From assembly GCF_036226365.1 (NCBI RefSeq), contig NZ_CP108462.1, positions 5,843,501 through 5,907,500 on the forward strand: a stretch of 64,000 nt of DNA, in the 5' to 3' direction. The notes beneath the pieces are model-generated. The model saw only the letters and a list, made by a program, of their open reading frames with translations, searched no databases and was not told where the DNA came from. Shown piece after piece: positions 1 through 8,973 of this stretch (the first letter of the stretch is position 1; every line of letters begins with the position of its first letter). The translations under genes were made by a program, and so were the position numbers. The DNA comes from Streptomyces sp. NBC_01262 (GTDB taxonomy: Bacteria > Actinomycetota > Actinomycetes > Streptomycetales > Streptomycetaceae).

Positions 1-294
1 GTCAACCCGAACACGACGCTCAAGGCGTACCGCGAGCTGGAGCGCGAGGGGCTGGTCGAACCCCGGCCGGGGCTGGGCACGTTCGTGCGGCGGTCGCTGG
101 CCCGCCCGCAGGCGGCGGCCGACTCGCCGCTGCGGGGGGAGCTGGAGGAGTGGATGGACCGGGCCCGCGAGGCGGGGCTGGAGCGGGAGGACGTGACCGC
201 GCTGGTCACGTCGGTGCTGGAGGAGCGGTATGCCGGGACCACGGTGGCCGCCGGGAAGACGGAAGCGTCAGGAGCGAGGAGCACAGGTGAGTAG
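1..294 (+). CDS. GntR (YtrA-type) transcriptional repressor, C-terminal part
   Basis: The gene enters from the left edge and is open from base 1 to the TAG at 292-294, giving 97 codons. The start of the fragment carries the end of a GntR winged-helix domain: VNPNTTLKAYRELEREGLVE followed by the wing PRPGLGTFVRR. Only about 55 residues follow, so it lacks the large FadR/HutC effector domain. That short layout, with an ABC transporter directly downstream, is typical of the YtrA subfamily, which represses its own ABC operon. The stop overlaps the GTG proposed as the start of the next gene, so the two are probably translationally coupled. The N-terminus lies outside the window. Confidence 0.9.
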   Translation, partial: VNPNTTLKAYRELEREGLVEPRPGLGTFVRRSLARPQAAADSPLRGELEEWMDRAREAGLEREDVTALVTSVLEERYAGTTVAAGKTEASGARSTGE

Positions 295-1333
295 CGGGGA
301 CAGCATGTGGAGCGACGACGTGACGGATTTCCGTGACGCGGGTCTGGCGGGCGCCGCGAGTGGCGGAACCGGCGCCGGCGCCGGCGCCCGGGAGGAGTCC
401 GCGATCGAGGCGTACGGCATAGGAAAGAAGTACCGGCGGGGATGGGCGCTGAAGGACTGCTCCTTCCGGCTGCCGGCCGGCCGGATCTGCGGTCTGGTGG
501 GCCCCAACGGAGCCGGAAAGACCACCCTGATGGGGATAGCCGCCGACCTCCTGGAGCCGACCGCCGGCACCCTGCGGGTGTTCGGCTCGGCCCCGGGGTC
601 GGACGAGGCCAACCGCCGCACCGCGTTCCTCGCCCAGGAGAAGCCGCTGTTCCGGCGCTTCACCGTGGCCGAGACGCTGCGCCTGGGACGTGAGCTGAAT
701 CCCGGCTGGGACCAGCAGGCCGCCGAGAACATCGTCCGGGCGGGCAACGTGCCCTTCGACGCGAAGATCGGCACCCTGTCCGGCGGGCAGCGCACCCGCG
801 TCGCGTTCGCGCTCTCCTTCGGCAAGCGCCCTGACCTGCTGCTGCTCGACGAGCCGATGTCCGACCTCGACCCGCTGGTACGCCATGAACTCATGGGCAC
901 CCTGATGGCCGAGGCCGCCGAGCACGGCACCAGCGTGCTGATGTCCACCCACATGCTCGGCGAGCTGGAGAACGTCTGCGACTACCTGATGGTCATCGCC
1001 GACGGCGGACTGCGGCTCGCCGGTGAGGTGGACGAACTCCTCGCCGCCCACACCCTGCTGACCGGCGCCCGCACCGACGGCGAAACCGCCGGTGTGCCCG
1101 CCTCCCTCACCCGTCACACGGTCGTGGAGGCCCGCACCAGCGGACGCCAGGTCACCGCGATGGTGCGCCCGGCCGGACCGGTCGAAGGCGTCTGGCAGGC
1201 CGAAACCCCGAACCTGGAGGAACTCCTGCTCGCCTACCTGCGCTCCCCACAGGCCCCACCGCTGCTCACCGCCAGCTCCCAGGTCAGCGACCGGACCGGC
1301 GACCGGACCGGCGCGAAGGCGGTGGCGGCATGA
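287..1333 (+). CDS. ABC transporter ATP-binding protein
   Basis: ATPase subunit of an exporter-type ABC system encoded with its permease. It shows a Walker A loop (GPNGAGKTT, about residue 72), the signature LSGGQRTRVAFA, Walker B LLLLDEPMSDLDP and a switch histidine in STHML. The GTG at 287 is preferred because GAGGAG at 276-281 sits five bases upstream and the start overlaps the regulator stop; an ATG at 305 in the same frame is the alternative. The roughly 45-residue Gly/Ala-rich N-terminal leader before the ABC domain is poorly structured. The gene overlaps the permease by four bases (ATGA). By its neighbours it is probably controlled by the upstream YtrA-type repressor; the substrate cannot be read from the sequence. 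Confidence 0.9.
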   Translation: MSSGDSMWSDDVTDFRDAGLAGAASGGTGAGAGAREESAIEAYGIGKKYRRGWALKDCSFRLPAGRICGLVGPNGAGKTTLMGIAADLLEPTAGTLRVFGSAPGSDEANRRTAFLAQEKPLFRRFTVAETLRLGRELNPGWDQQAAENIVRAGNVPFDAKIGTLSGGQRTRVAFALSFGKRPDLLLLDEPMSDLDPLVRHELMGTLMAEAAEHGTSVLMSTHMLGELENVCDYLMVIADGGLRLAGEVDELLAAHTLLTGARTDGETAGVPASLTRHTVVEARTSGRQVTAMVRPAGPVEGVWQAETPNLEELLLAYLRSPQAPPLLTASSQVSDRTGDRTGAKAVAA

Positions 1334-2328
1334 CCACCATGACCAACGCCCAGGCTTCCCCCGTCACCACCGGCCCCGCCCGCCGGGGCCCGCGCCTCAG
1401 CGGTCTGAACTGGCTGGTCTGGCGCCAGCACCGGGCCACCTTCTGGACACTCATCGTCGGCACGGCCCTGGCCGTCGGCTGGATCGTCTACCAGCGCGGG
1501 CAGATGATGGACGCCCTCCGTGCCCTCGGGTGGCCCGGTCACCTGTCGGACGGCTGGGACATGAAGCTCAGCAGCGTCGCGTTCACGACGACCGGGTACG
1601 GCTTCGGCTTCCTCCCCATCGTGCTCGGTGTCTTCGTCGGCGCCCCGCTCATCTCCGGCGATCTGGAGAACGGCACGGCCAAGCTGGTCACCTCGCAGTC
1701 CGTGAGCCGCGTCCGGTGGATCGCCACCAAGCTCGCTATCACCGTCCTGGTGGTCGCCGTGGGCACGGCCGTGGTCGCCGGGATGTTCGGCTGGTGGTGG
1801 TCTCCGGTCAAGGGCGGGGAGAACTTCGCGTCGTGGACCTCCGGCGCGACCTTCGACAACACCGGACCGGTGCCGACCGCACTCACCCTGTTCATGCTGG
1901 TCAGCGGTGTCGCGATCGGCATGGTCCTGCGCCGCACCCTGCTGTCCATGGTCGTCACCTTCGGTTTCGCGGTCTTCGTGAAGATCGTCTGGTCGTACTT
2001 CCGGCTGGACCTGGGCAACGCCGTCACGATCACCACCAACAAGGGCGTCCTGGGCTCCCGCCCGACTCTGCCCAACACCGCCTATGAGCTGGACAGTTGG
2101 TTCACCACCGCTTCCGGGAAGCTCTACGGCTGGGGCACCTGCGTCACCGAGCCGGAAGCCAAGGTGCAGGGCTGCCTGGACGCGAAGGGCGTCGTGGGCT
2201 GGCGGGTCGATTACCTCCCCGCCTCCCAGATGGCCTCCATGCAGTGGTTCGGCGCCTCCATCCTGCTGGCCCTGACCGTCGTCCTCATCGCCTTCATCCT
2301 CGTCTGGGGCCGCAAGCGCATCGTCTGA
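1330..2328 (+). CDS. ABC transporter permease
   Basis: A 332-residue integral membrane partner of the preceding ATPase, starting at an ATG that overlaps its stop codon. Hydrophobic stretches occur near residues 37-55 (FWTLIVGTALAVGWIVY), around 95-110, 135-155, 180-215 and at the C-terminus (ILLALTVVLIAFILVWG), so five or six helices are likely. Residues around 107-122 read APLISGDLENGTAKLV, the motif seen in ABC-2-type permeases of YtrA-controlled and antibiotic-efflux systems. A large extracytoplasmic loop lies between about residues 225 and 300. It ends with a basic tail (WGRKRIV). No further cistron follows on this strand before the protease gene. Confidence 0.88.
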   Translation: MTTMTNAQASPVTTGPARRGPRLSGLNWLVWRQHRATFWTLIVGTALAVGWIVYQRGQMMDALRALGWPGHLSDGWDMKLSSVAFTTTGYGFGFLPIVLGVFVGAPLISGDLENGTAKLVTSQSVSRVRWIATKLAITVLVVAVGTAVVAGMFGWWWSPVKGGENFASWTSGATFDNTGPVPTALTLFMLVSGVAIGMVLRRTLLSMVVTFGFAVFVKIVWSYFRLDLGNAVTITTNKGVLGSRPTLPNTAYELDSWFTTASGKLYGWGTCVTEPEAKVQGCLDAKGVVGWRVDYLPASQMASMQWFGASILLALTVVLIAFILVWGRKRIV

Positions 2329-2586
2329 CGTAACGCCAGAACCACCGCATCACCGCACCACTGAACGTCTCGGCCCTCGTTGGCCCATCCCCGCAACGGC
2401 CGGCAGGCACCACCCCATCACCACGTCGTGCTGCCGGCCGTGCAGGGCCCGCTTCTCCCGCTTTGCCGGTGTCCCGGTGACCACACCCGGGTGCCCTCCG
2501 CGCCTCGATTGCGTGAACCATCACTCACTTCCGGCCGCACACCGCCTTGCCCGCGGTTGCCGAGCCATGCCTACGAAAGGCCTGAG

Positions 2587-5500
2587 TTGAAGCTGAACAG
2601 GAAACACAGGAAGCAACTGGCAGCCGGTGCCGTCGCGTCGGCGATGCTGGCCGCCACCGCGGCCGTGACCGGCGGTGCGGCCCAGGCCGCACCGGTCGCA
2701 GCCGCCCAAAGCACCGGCACCGGCAACGGCGCCGCGCGGACCGTCACCCTCGTCACCGGCGACCGGGTCACCCTGGACGCCGCCGGAAAGGTCACCCGCG
2801 TCGTGGCCGCCGAGGGCCGCGAGGGGACGGCGTTCCGCATCCAGCAGGCCGACGGCCACGCGTACGTCGTACCGCGGGACGCCGAGGCACTGATAGCGAG
2901 CGGCAAGGCCGACCGGCGGCTGTTCGACGTAACGCAGCTGGTGAGCCTGCACTACGACGACGCCAGGCGCTCCGACCTGCCGCTGATCGTCACCTACGCC
3001 AAGGGCAAGTCCCTTGCCGCCAGCGCGTTCTCGGCCTCCGGCACCCAGGTGCGCCGGAATCTGCCGAGCATCAACGGCGAGGCGCTGCGGGCCCGTAAGT
3101 CCCAGGGCTCGACGCTCTGGCAGACCCTCACAGGCAGTGGCTCAACGGCCCGTTCGCTCGCCGCGACCAGCTCCGCGAAGGTCGCGAAGATCTGGCTGGA
3201 CGGCAAGGTCAAGGCAAGCCTGGACAAGAGCGTCCCGCAGATCGGCGCACCGACCGCCTGGGCCGCCGGTTACGACGGCAAGGGCGTCAAGGTCGCCGTG
3301 CTCGACACCGGCATCGACGCCACCCACCCGGACCTGAAGGACCGGATCGACGCGGCGAAGAACTTCTCCGGGTCCGGGGCCGCCGACGACGTCGTGGACC
3401 GCGCGGGCCACGGCACACACGTGGCGTCGACCATCGCGGGCTCCGGAGCCGAGTCCGGCGGGAAGTACAAGGGGGTCGCCCCCGGGGCGCGGCTGGTGAT
3501 CGGCAAGGTGCTCGACGACTCCGGGGAGGGCGAGGAGTCCGGCATCATCGCCGGGATGCAGTGGGCCGTCACCGAGGGCGCCAAGGTGGTCAACCTCAGC
3601 CTCGGCGGCGGGGACACCCCGGGCACCGACCCCGTCGAGCAGGCGGTCGACGACCTGTCCGCCGGCTCCGGCACCCTCTTCGTCATCGCCGCGGGCAACG
3701 AGGGCCCCGACGCGGGCACCGTCGGCTCCCCGGGCAGCGCCGCCGCCGCTCTGACCGTGGGCGCGGTCGACCGGCAGGACGCCATGGCCGACTTCTCCAG
3801 CCGCGGCCCCACCGCCGACGGCAGCCTCAAGCCGGACATCACCGCGCCCGGCGTCGACATCGTCGCCGCGAAGGCGGCCGAGGGCTTCATGGGCGACCCG
3901 GCCGCCGACGGCTATGTCACGATGAGCGGCACCTCGATGGCGACCCCGCATGTCGCCGGCGCCGCCGCGATCCTCGCCCAGGAGCACCCCGACTGGACCG
4001 GCCGGCAGCTCAAGGCCACCCTCACCGCCTCCGCCAAGCCGACCTCGGGCGCCTCCTCGTACGCCCAGGGGGCAGGCCGCACCGACCTCGCCAAGGCGAT
4101 CACGCAGCAGGTCACCAGCAGCCCGGCCACCCTGAGCTTCGGCTCCCAGCAGTGGCCGCACGCCGACGACCGGCCCGTCACCAAGCAGGTCACCTACCGC
4201 AACACCGGTGACCAGCCGGTCACCCTCGACCTCGCCACCGACGGTGTCGCCCCCGAGGGCATGTTCACGGTCTCGCCCGCCCGGCTCACCGTCCCGGCGG
4301 GCGGCGAGGCGACCGCCACCGTCACCGCCGACAGCCGGATCGGCACCGCCGACGGCGAGTTCGGCGGCGCGCTGACCGCCACCTCCGCCACCACGTCTGT
4401 ACGCACCGCCATCGGCGTCCAGCGCGAGGTCGAGTCGTACAACCTGACCGTCAAGTACCTCGGCCTCGACGGCAAGCCCGTCACCGCCGACGCCGAGACC
4501 GGCGTCTACGGCCTGGACAACACCATCTGGACGGACATCTACGACGGGCCCGACGGCACGGTCACCGTCCGTCTGCCGAAGGGGGGTTACGCCCTGGAGG
4601 GCCGGATACCCACCGGCGCCGGCGCCGAGGATCTCGCACTGCTGATGCAGCCCAAATTCGCGCTGACCAAGGACACCACCCTGGTCATGGACGCCCGCAA
4701 GACCAAGCCGGTCCGTATCACCGTGCCCGACGCCGCCGCGAAGAACACCGACGCCATGCTCAACTACGTCGTCAACAACGACGGCAACGGCTACGGCGCC
4801 ACCTACACCGTCGACAGCTTCGGCAGCATCCGCTTCGGGCAGCTCGGCGCCAAGGTGCCCGCCGGCGAGGCGCTCGCGCAGTACAGCGGGACCTGGACGC
4901 ACGGCACCGTGAACTACCGGCTGGCCTGGAACCGCACCGGCGACCTGTCCGGCTTCACCCAGAAGCTGCGGCGCGCCCAGCTCACCAAGGTCAACGTCCA
5001 GGTCGGCGCCCTCGCCAAGGCCGGCACCGTCGACATCGTCGCCGCGCCGCTCCTGCCCGGTTCGGGCAGCTGGTTCGACTTCACCCCGACCAACCGCAAA
5101 CTGCCGCTGACCGGCACCGACTACGTACTCCCCAACGGCGTGAAGTGGCACTACGCCGCCTACGAGTACGGCCCGGCCGGCTCCGACGGCGAACCGGTCT
5201 CCGCCGCCGGCCAGTCCGCCGTCCCCCAGGCCTTCGCCTCCGGCAAGGACTACACCCTCCGCTTCAACACCGGCGTCGTCGGCCCCGCCCTCCCCTCCGG
5301 CACCCTCACCCCCGGCGACGCCCGCCCCGCCGCCCTCCGCCTCGGCGACACCTTCCAGGCGTACCTGCCCCTCTTCTCCGACGGCGCCGGCCACCTCGGC
5401 AGCTCCGCGTACACGAAGGCACGCAGCTCCCTCTACACCGGCCGCACCAAGATCTTCGCCACCACCACCCCCCTCGACGGCGAAACCACCTACACCCTCC

Positions 5501-5940
5501 CGCCCGGCGCCCGCACCTACCGCCTCACCACCGACATCTCCCGCTCCACGGCCCTCTTCCCCGTAAGCACCCGCATCTCCGCCGAGTGGACCTTCCGCTC
5601 CGCCCACATCCCCGGCACCACCCCCAAGCCCCTGCCCCTGTCCGCCGTCCGCTTCACCCCGAATCTCTCAGCGGCGAGCACGGCCAAGGCCGGCACCACC
5701 CTCACCGTCCCCTTCACCATCCAGGGCGCCGCCAAGCCCGCCACCCTGCACAAGCTCGCCTTCCAGGTCTCCTACGACAACGGCAAAACCTGGAAGAAGG
5801 CCCCCGTCCTCAACGGCAAGCAGCTCAAGCTCCACCACCCGGCCAAGGCCGGCACCGTCTCGCTCCGCGTCACCCTGACGGACGCGAACGGCAACACTCT
5901 GAAGCAGACCATCTGGCGGGCCTACCGCACGGTGAAGTAG
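2587..5940 (+). CDS. Secreted S8 family (subtilisin-like) serine peptidase
   Basis: A 1117-residue exported protease. The TTG at 2587 is chosen because GAAAGG lies six bases upstream and it places a classic signal peptide (LKLNRKHRKQ, a hydrophobic alanine-rich core, then AQA-AP) at the N-terminus; the open frame extends further upstream without a good start. The catalytic triad is visible: Asp240 in AVLDTGIDATHPDL, His275 in GHGTHVAST and Ser450 in GTSMATPHVAGAAA. The oxyanion Asn is in AAGNEG. After the catalytic domain come roughly 600 residues of beta-rich repeats of the kind seen in long Streptomyces S8 peptidases, ending in a bacterial Ig-like segment. A pro-domain probably occupies residues 45-215. 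It is monocistronic and probably degrades extracellular protein. Confidence 0.93.
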   Translation: MKLNRKHRKQLAAGAVASAMLAATAAVTGGAAQAAPVAAAQSTGTGNGAARTVTLVTGDRVTLDAAGKVTRVVAAEGREGTAFRIQQADGHAYVVPRDAEALIASGKADRRLFDVTQLVSLHYDDARRSDLPLIVTYAKGKSLAASAFSASGTQVRRNLPSINGEALRARKSQGSTLWQTLTGSGSTARSLAATSSAKVAKIWLDGKVKASLDKSVPQIGAPTAWAAGYDGKGVKVAVLDTGIDATHPDLKDRIDAAKNFSGSGAADDVVDRAGHGTHVASTIAGSGAESGGKYKGVAPGARLVIGKVLDDSGEGEESGIIAGMQWAVTEGAKVVNLSLGGGDTPGTDPVEQAVDDLSAGSGTLFVIAAGNEGPDAGTVGSPGSAAAALTVGAVDRQDAMADFSSRGPTADGSLKPDITAPGVDIVAAKAAEGFMGDPAADGYVTMSGTSMATPHVAGAAAILAQEHPDWTGRQLKATLTASAKPTSGASSYAQGAGRTDLAKAITQQVTSSPATLSFGSQQWPHADDRPVTKQVTYRNTGDQPVTLDLATDGVAPEGMFTVSPARLTVPAGGEATATVTADSRIGTADGEFGGALTATSATTSVRTAIGVQREVESYNLTVKYLGLDGKPVTADAETGVYGLDNTIWTDIYDGPDGTVTVRLPKGGYALEGRIPTGAGAEDLALLMQPKFALTKDTTLVMDARKTKPVRITVPDAAAKNTDAMLNYVVNNDGNGYGATYTVDSFGSIRFGQLGAKVPAGEALAQYSGTWTHGTVNYRLAWNRTGDLSGFTQKLRRAQLTKVNVQVGALAKAGTVDIVAAPLLPGSGSWFDFTPTNRKLPLTGTDYVLPNGVKWHYAAYEYGPAGSDGEPVSAAGQSAVPQAFASGKDYTLRFNTGVVGPALPSGTLTPGDARPAALRLGDTFQAYLPLFSDGAGHLGSSAYTKARSSLYTGRTKIFATTTPLDGETTYTLPPGARTYRLTTDISRSTALFPVSTRISAEWTFRSAHIPGTTPKPLPLSAVRFTPNLSAASTAKAGTTLTVPFTIQGAAKPATLHKLAFQVSYDNGKTWKKAPVLNGKQLKLHHPAKAGTVSLRVTLTDANGNTLKQTIWRAYRTVK

Positions 5941-5957
5941 CCCTGCTGCTATCCAGT

Positions 5958-6031
5958 AGGACTACACCCCTTAGGACTACACCCCTTAGGACTACACCCC
6001 TTAGGACTACACTCCTAAGGGGTGTAGTCCT
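5958..6031. repeat. 15-bp tandem repeat with one inverted copy
   Basis: Three perfect head-to-tail copies of AGGACTACACCCCTT lie at 5958-5972, 5973-5987 and 5988-6002. A partial fourth copy starts at 6003. One exact inverted copy lies at 6017-6031. The array fills almost the whole gap between the protease stop and the next gene. Confidence 0.95.
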
Positions 6032-6033
6032 AA
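5986..6033 (+). promoter_or_regulatory. Hairpin abutting the ribosome-binding site of the ATPase gene
   Basis: Bases 5986-6002 pair perfectly with 6017-6033 (17-bp stem, 14-base loop). The 3' edge of the stem overlaps the first two bases of the ribosome-binding site AAGGAG (6032-6037) of the gene starting at 6042. Competing pairings with the other direct copies are possible. It may terminate the protease transcript, control translation of the ATPase, or bind a protein. The role is inferred from structure and position only. Confidence 0.6.
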
Positions 6034-6041
6034 GGAGCAAC

Positions 6042-7559
6042 ATGCAGCGTCATACGCGTCCGGGCAAGCCGTCTCATGTCTTCGACCGTGGTGCCGAGTG
6101 GGAGGGCCTCGCGGCCTTCGCGAACCGGCCTCTGTCGCATGCCATGCTCGGGATCGTCAGTGGCAGGCGGCGCATGGGCAAGACGTATCTGCTGCGTGCC
6201 CTGGTCGAGCGGCATGGGGGCTTTTACTTCGGGGCCACGGCGGCGACGGAGGCGGAGTCGCTGCGTCAGTTCGCTGCGGCCCTCGCCGATCACGTGGGGT
6301 CCCCGGTTCCGTTCTCGTTCGCCACGTGGGACGACGCTGTTTCCTACCTGTTCGGGCTCGCCGCGCCCCGACGTGGGGAAGCGCCGCTGCTCGTGGTCAT
6401 CGACGAGTTTCCGTACCTGGCGAAGACCGCCCCGGAGCTGCCGTCCCTGATCCAGCGGGAGATCGACCGCTACCAGGTCGAGGAGAGCCGGATGCGGCTG
6501 CTCCTGTGCGGATCGGCGATGTCCGTGATGGGCGGTCTGCTCGCCAGTACCGCGCCCCTGCGGGGGCGGGCCCAACTGGAACTTGTCGTGCGCCCCTTCG
6601 GATACCGGGCGGCCGCCGAATTCTGGGGGGTCACCGACAGCCCGGCCCTTGCGGCCCGGCTCCATGCCGTGCTCGGCGGCACCCCCGCGTACCGGCGGCA
6701 GTTCCTGGCGGACGACGTTCCCGGCAGCCTGGAGGAGTTCGACGGCTGGCTTTGCCGCACGGTCCTGTCACCCTTCAGTCCTCTCTTCCGGGAGGCGCGG
6801 TATCTACTCGCCGAGGAGGCGGACATCCGGGACACCGCCCTGTATCACTCGGTCCTCGCCGCGGTGGCTCAGGGCAACACCACGCGAGGTGGGATCGCGG
6901 GGTACATCGGCCGTAAGTCGGTGGACATCTCGCATCCCCTCAACGTGCTGGAGGACAGCCACCTGCTGGTGCGGGAAGCGGACATCTTCCGGGCCGGGAA
7001 GTCGCAGTACCGCATCACCGAGCCGCTGATCAATTTCTACGAGGCCGTGATGCGACCCTCCTGGGCCCGGCTGGAGAGCGGCCAGGCCTCGGACGTGTGG
7101 GAACAGTCCGCGGAGCGCTTCGCCGCCCAGGTCGCCGGGCCGCACTTCGAGGCGATGTGCCGGGAGTACGTGCTCGGGCCGGGGCGGTCCCTGCTCACCT
7201 CGGCATTGGGGCAGGTAGGCGGCGGCGTCGTGACCGACCCGGCGGCACGGCGGCAGATTCAAATCGATGTCGCAGTGGTCGAACCCGGCTCGGGCGGGAG
7301 CAAGCCGGCGGTTCTCCTGCTCGGCGAGGCGAAGTGGGGCACGGTCATGGGACTGAGCCACCTGGAGCGGCTCACTCAGGCGCGGGAACTCCTCGCCGGG
7401 CGCGGTATGGACACCACTCAGTGCGAGCTCGCCTGTTTCAGCGGCGCAGGCTTCAGCGATGCCTTGCGAAGCGAAACGGCACGTAGCGACAACGGCGTAC
7501 TGCTCATTGGCCTCGAAGAGCTCTACGGTCGGACGGTTCCCACGCGACGCAGGAAGTAG
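6042..7559 (+). CDS. Archaeal-type AAA ATPase (ATPase_2 / DUF234-like)
   Basis: A 505-residue protein starting at an ATG five bases after AAGGAG. It opens with a variant P-loop in GIVSGRRRMGKTYLL (about residues 37-51). A Walker B follows in LLVVIDEFPYLAK, then a sensor-like LLLCGSAMSVMGG. A winged-helix region lies near residues 280-330 (GGIAGYIGRKSVDISHPLNV), and the C-terminal third contains a possible restriction-like fold with LLLGEAKWG near residue 430. This matches the archaeal ATPase_2 family with a DUF234-type C-terminal domain; physiological roles for bacterial members are largely unknown. The gene stands alone behind the repeat/hairpin region. The D/E-x-K-like element EAK is compatible with nuclease activity but not proof of it. 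Confidence 0.75.
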   Translation: MQRHTRPGKPSHVFDRGAEWEGLAAFANRPLSHAMLGIVSGRRRMGKTYLLRALVERHGGFYFGATAATEAESLRQFAAALADHVGSPVPFSFATWDDAVSYLFGLAAPRRGEAPLLVVIDEFPYLAKTAPELPSLIQREIDRYQVEESRMRLLLCGSAMSVMGGLLASTAPLRGRAQLELVVRPFGYRAAAEFWGVTDSPALAARLHAVLGGTPAYRRQFLADDVPGSLEEFDGWLCRTVLSPFSPLFREARYLLAEEADIRDTALYHSVLAAVAQGNTTRGGIAGYIGRKSVDISHPLNVLEDSHLLVREADIFRAGKSQYRITEPLINFYEAVMRPSWARLESGQASDVWEQSAERFAAQVAGPHFEAMCREYVLGPGRSLLTSALGQVGGGVVTDPAARRQIQIDVAVVEPGSGGSKPAVLLLGEAKWGTVMGLSHLERLTQARELLAGRGMDTTQCELACFSGAGFSDALRSETARSDNGVLLIGLEELYGRTVPTRRRK

Positions 7560-7574
7560 ATCCAGCCTTGGACG

Positions 7575-7970
7575 CTATCCCTCGAAGGGATCTTCAAGGG
7601 TGGGAATGCACGGGGACAGCAACGCCTCGGTATGTTCCGTCACGATTCCGCGAGCCAGCCGCAGGACGCGGACTTCGTTCCCGTGACCACGATCTTCGTC
7701 GTCGCGGACATGGAGGAGACCGTAGGAGCCTGGCGCGACTGAGCCGACATGGCTGAACAGGTCGAAGATCTCGGGCGAGGTGCGGTGGTTGGAGAAGCCT
7801 CCCAGGTGGATGAACGGCTCTCCGTTCATCCACCGAAGGTCGAGAAGGTATGGGCTGGCGATCTGCTGGATGCGGTGGCGGAGGCTCTCGACGATCTGCC
7901 TCAGCTGGGCGCTGTCATCGGCGTCCGCAGCGGTCTCACGAATCGTGATCCAGCCGTGGTATTCGAACAC
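7575..7970 (-). CDS. Imm7-family immunity protein
   Basis: A 131-residue protein starting with GTG. The opening MFEYHGWITIRET, followed by a central WMNGEPFIHLGGFSNHR and GSYGLLHVRDDED, is characteristic of Imm7, an immunity family attached to polymorphic toxin systems. It starts nine bases after the stop of the flavin-dependent oxidoreductase on the same strand, so the two are probably co-transcribed. No toxin gene lies beside it, so it is an orphan immunity protein, perhaps protecting against toxins of related strains. The family assignment rests on sequence recognition alone; the toxin it would neutralise is unknown. Confidence 0.75.
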   Translation of the reverse strand: MFEYHGWITIRETAADADDSAQLRQIVESLRHRIQQIASPYLLDLRWMNGEPFIHLGGFSNHRTSPEIFDLFSHVGSVAPGSYGLLHVRDDEDRGHGNEVRVLRLARGIVTEHTEALLSPCIPTLEDPFEG

Positions 7971-7979
7971 GACGGGAGC

Positions 7980-8909
7980 CTATCGTCGTAACTCCACGCG
8001 TATGGGCATGATGATCTCTTCGACGAGCCAGTGCGCGACCTGTGGGGGGTAGGGGCCTCGAAGGCTCAGCACGATGTGCGTCAGGCCGGCGCCGATGAGA
8101 TCGAGGATTGCCTTGCGGTCACCGGCCGGGTCGTCGTAGGAGACGATGTACTGCACGGAGCGGGTGATCGTCTGCGCGTCCCGGCCGACAGTCACGCAGT
8201 GTGCGTCCAGGACGCGGTTGCGTTGGGTGATGTAGGCGAGGGTGTTGTGCGGCGGGCCGGGGATGTTCCAGATGTCCGCGTGTTCGGCGACCAGGCGGAG
8301 GGTTCTGGTGCCCCAGCCACCGATGAGCAGTGGCAGGCCCGGCTGCTGGACGGGCTTGGGCTCGTTGCGGTTGCCCTTGAGGGTGTAGTAGCGGCCGTGG
8401 AAGTCGAAGACCTCCTCCGTCCACATGTGCTTGAGGATGGCGATGGTCTCGGCCAGGCGGGCGATGCCCTCGGCCGGCGGGACCAGGGTCAGGCCGTAGG
8501 CGTCGTACTCCGCTATGGCGGGGTTCTCGCCTGTGATGCCCCCGGCGTCGGGCGGCTGGTGGGTGCCGCCCACGCCGAGGCCCATGATCAGGCGGCCTTG
8601 GGAGATCACGTCCACCGTCGTGGCGATCTTGCCCAGGACGGCGGGCCGGCGGATCCGATTGCTGGTTACGAGCAGCCCCAGTCGGAGCCGTTGGGTCTGT
8701 GCGGCCAGGGCGCTCAGGAGCGTCCACCCTTCGAGGATCTGCCCGTTCCTGGGGCCTGCGATCGGCATCAGGTGGTCCCACAGCCATGCGTCCGCGATCT
8801 CCGGCAGGGCGTCGGCTTCCTGCCACACCCGGAGGATGTCCGCGTAGGGGACGTGCATCGGGGTGGTCTTGATGCCGAACGTCACACGGTGCTGGTGCTG
8901 GTCGGTCAT
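7980..8909 (-). CDS. LLM-class flavin-dependent oxidoreductase
   Basis: A 309-residue luciferase-like monooxygenase of the F420/FMN type. Typical elements are FGIKTTPMHVPYADILRVW at the N-terminus, AWLWDHLMPI, RLRLGLLVTSNRIRRPAVLGKIATT split by family helices, GRLIMGLGVGG and PLLIGGWGTRTLRLVAEHADIWN. The ATG at 8909 (MTDQHQHRV) is preferred over an in-frame start at 8969, because the latter would place coding sequence over the palindrome at 8947-8967. It is divergent from a MarR gene, a common arrangement in which the regulator controls the oxidoreductase. A rare TTA codon lies three codons before the stop, so bldA-dependent translation is possible. The substrate is unknown. Confidence 0.88.
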   Translation of the reverse strand: MTDQHQHRVTFGIKTTPMHVPYADILRVWQEADALPEIADAWLWDHLMPIAGPRNGQILEGWTLLSALAAQTQRLRLGLLVTSNRIRRPAVLGKIATTVDVISQGRLIMGLGVGGTHQPPDAGGITGENPAIAEYDAYGLTLVPPAEGIARLAETIAILKHMWTEEVFDFHGRYYTLKGNRNEPKPVQQPGLPLLIGGWGTRTLRLVAEHADIWNIPGPPHNTLAYITQRNRVLDAHCVTVGRDAQTITRSVQYIVSYDDPAGDRKAILDLIGAGLTHIVLSLRGPYPPQVAHWLVEEIIMPIRVELRR

Positions 8910-8946
8910 GGTGCACACCCGCCTTTCGGCTCGACGTGCCGCCGCT

Positions 8947-8967
8947 GGTGACGGCAATACCGTCACC
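8947..8967. promoter_or_regulatory. Palindrome in the oxidoreductase-MarR divergent promoter (site 1)
   Basis: GGTGACGG and CCGTCACC form perfect 8-bp arms around a 5-base centre, 38 bases upstream of the oxidoreductase ATG. This is a probable operator for the neighbouring MarR regulator. Confidence 0.6.
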
Positions 8968-8973
8968 ATAGAT

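Noticed and set aside
3142-5607. 821-codon minus-strand open frame
   Set aside because: Shadow of the S8 peptidase gene caused by third-position GC bias. Composition is Gly/Val/Arg-rich with no domain.
5958-6031. Possible CRISPR array
   Set aside because: Repeat units are contiguous 15-mers without spacers and one copy is inverted.
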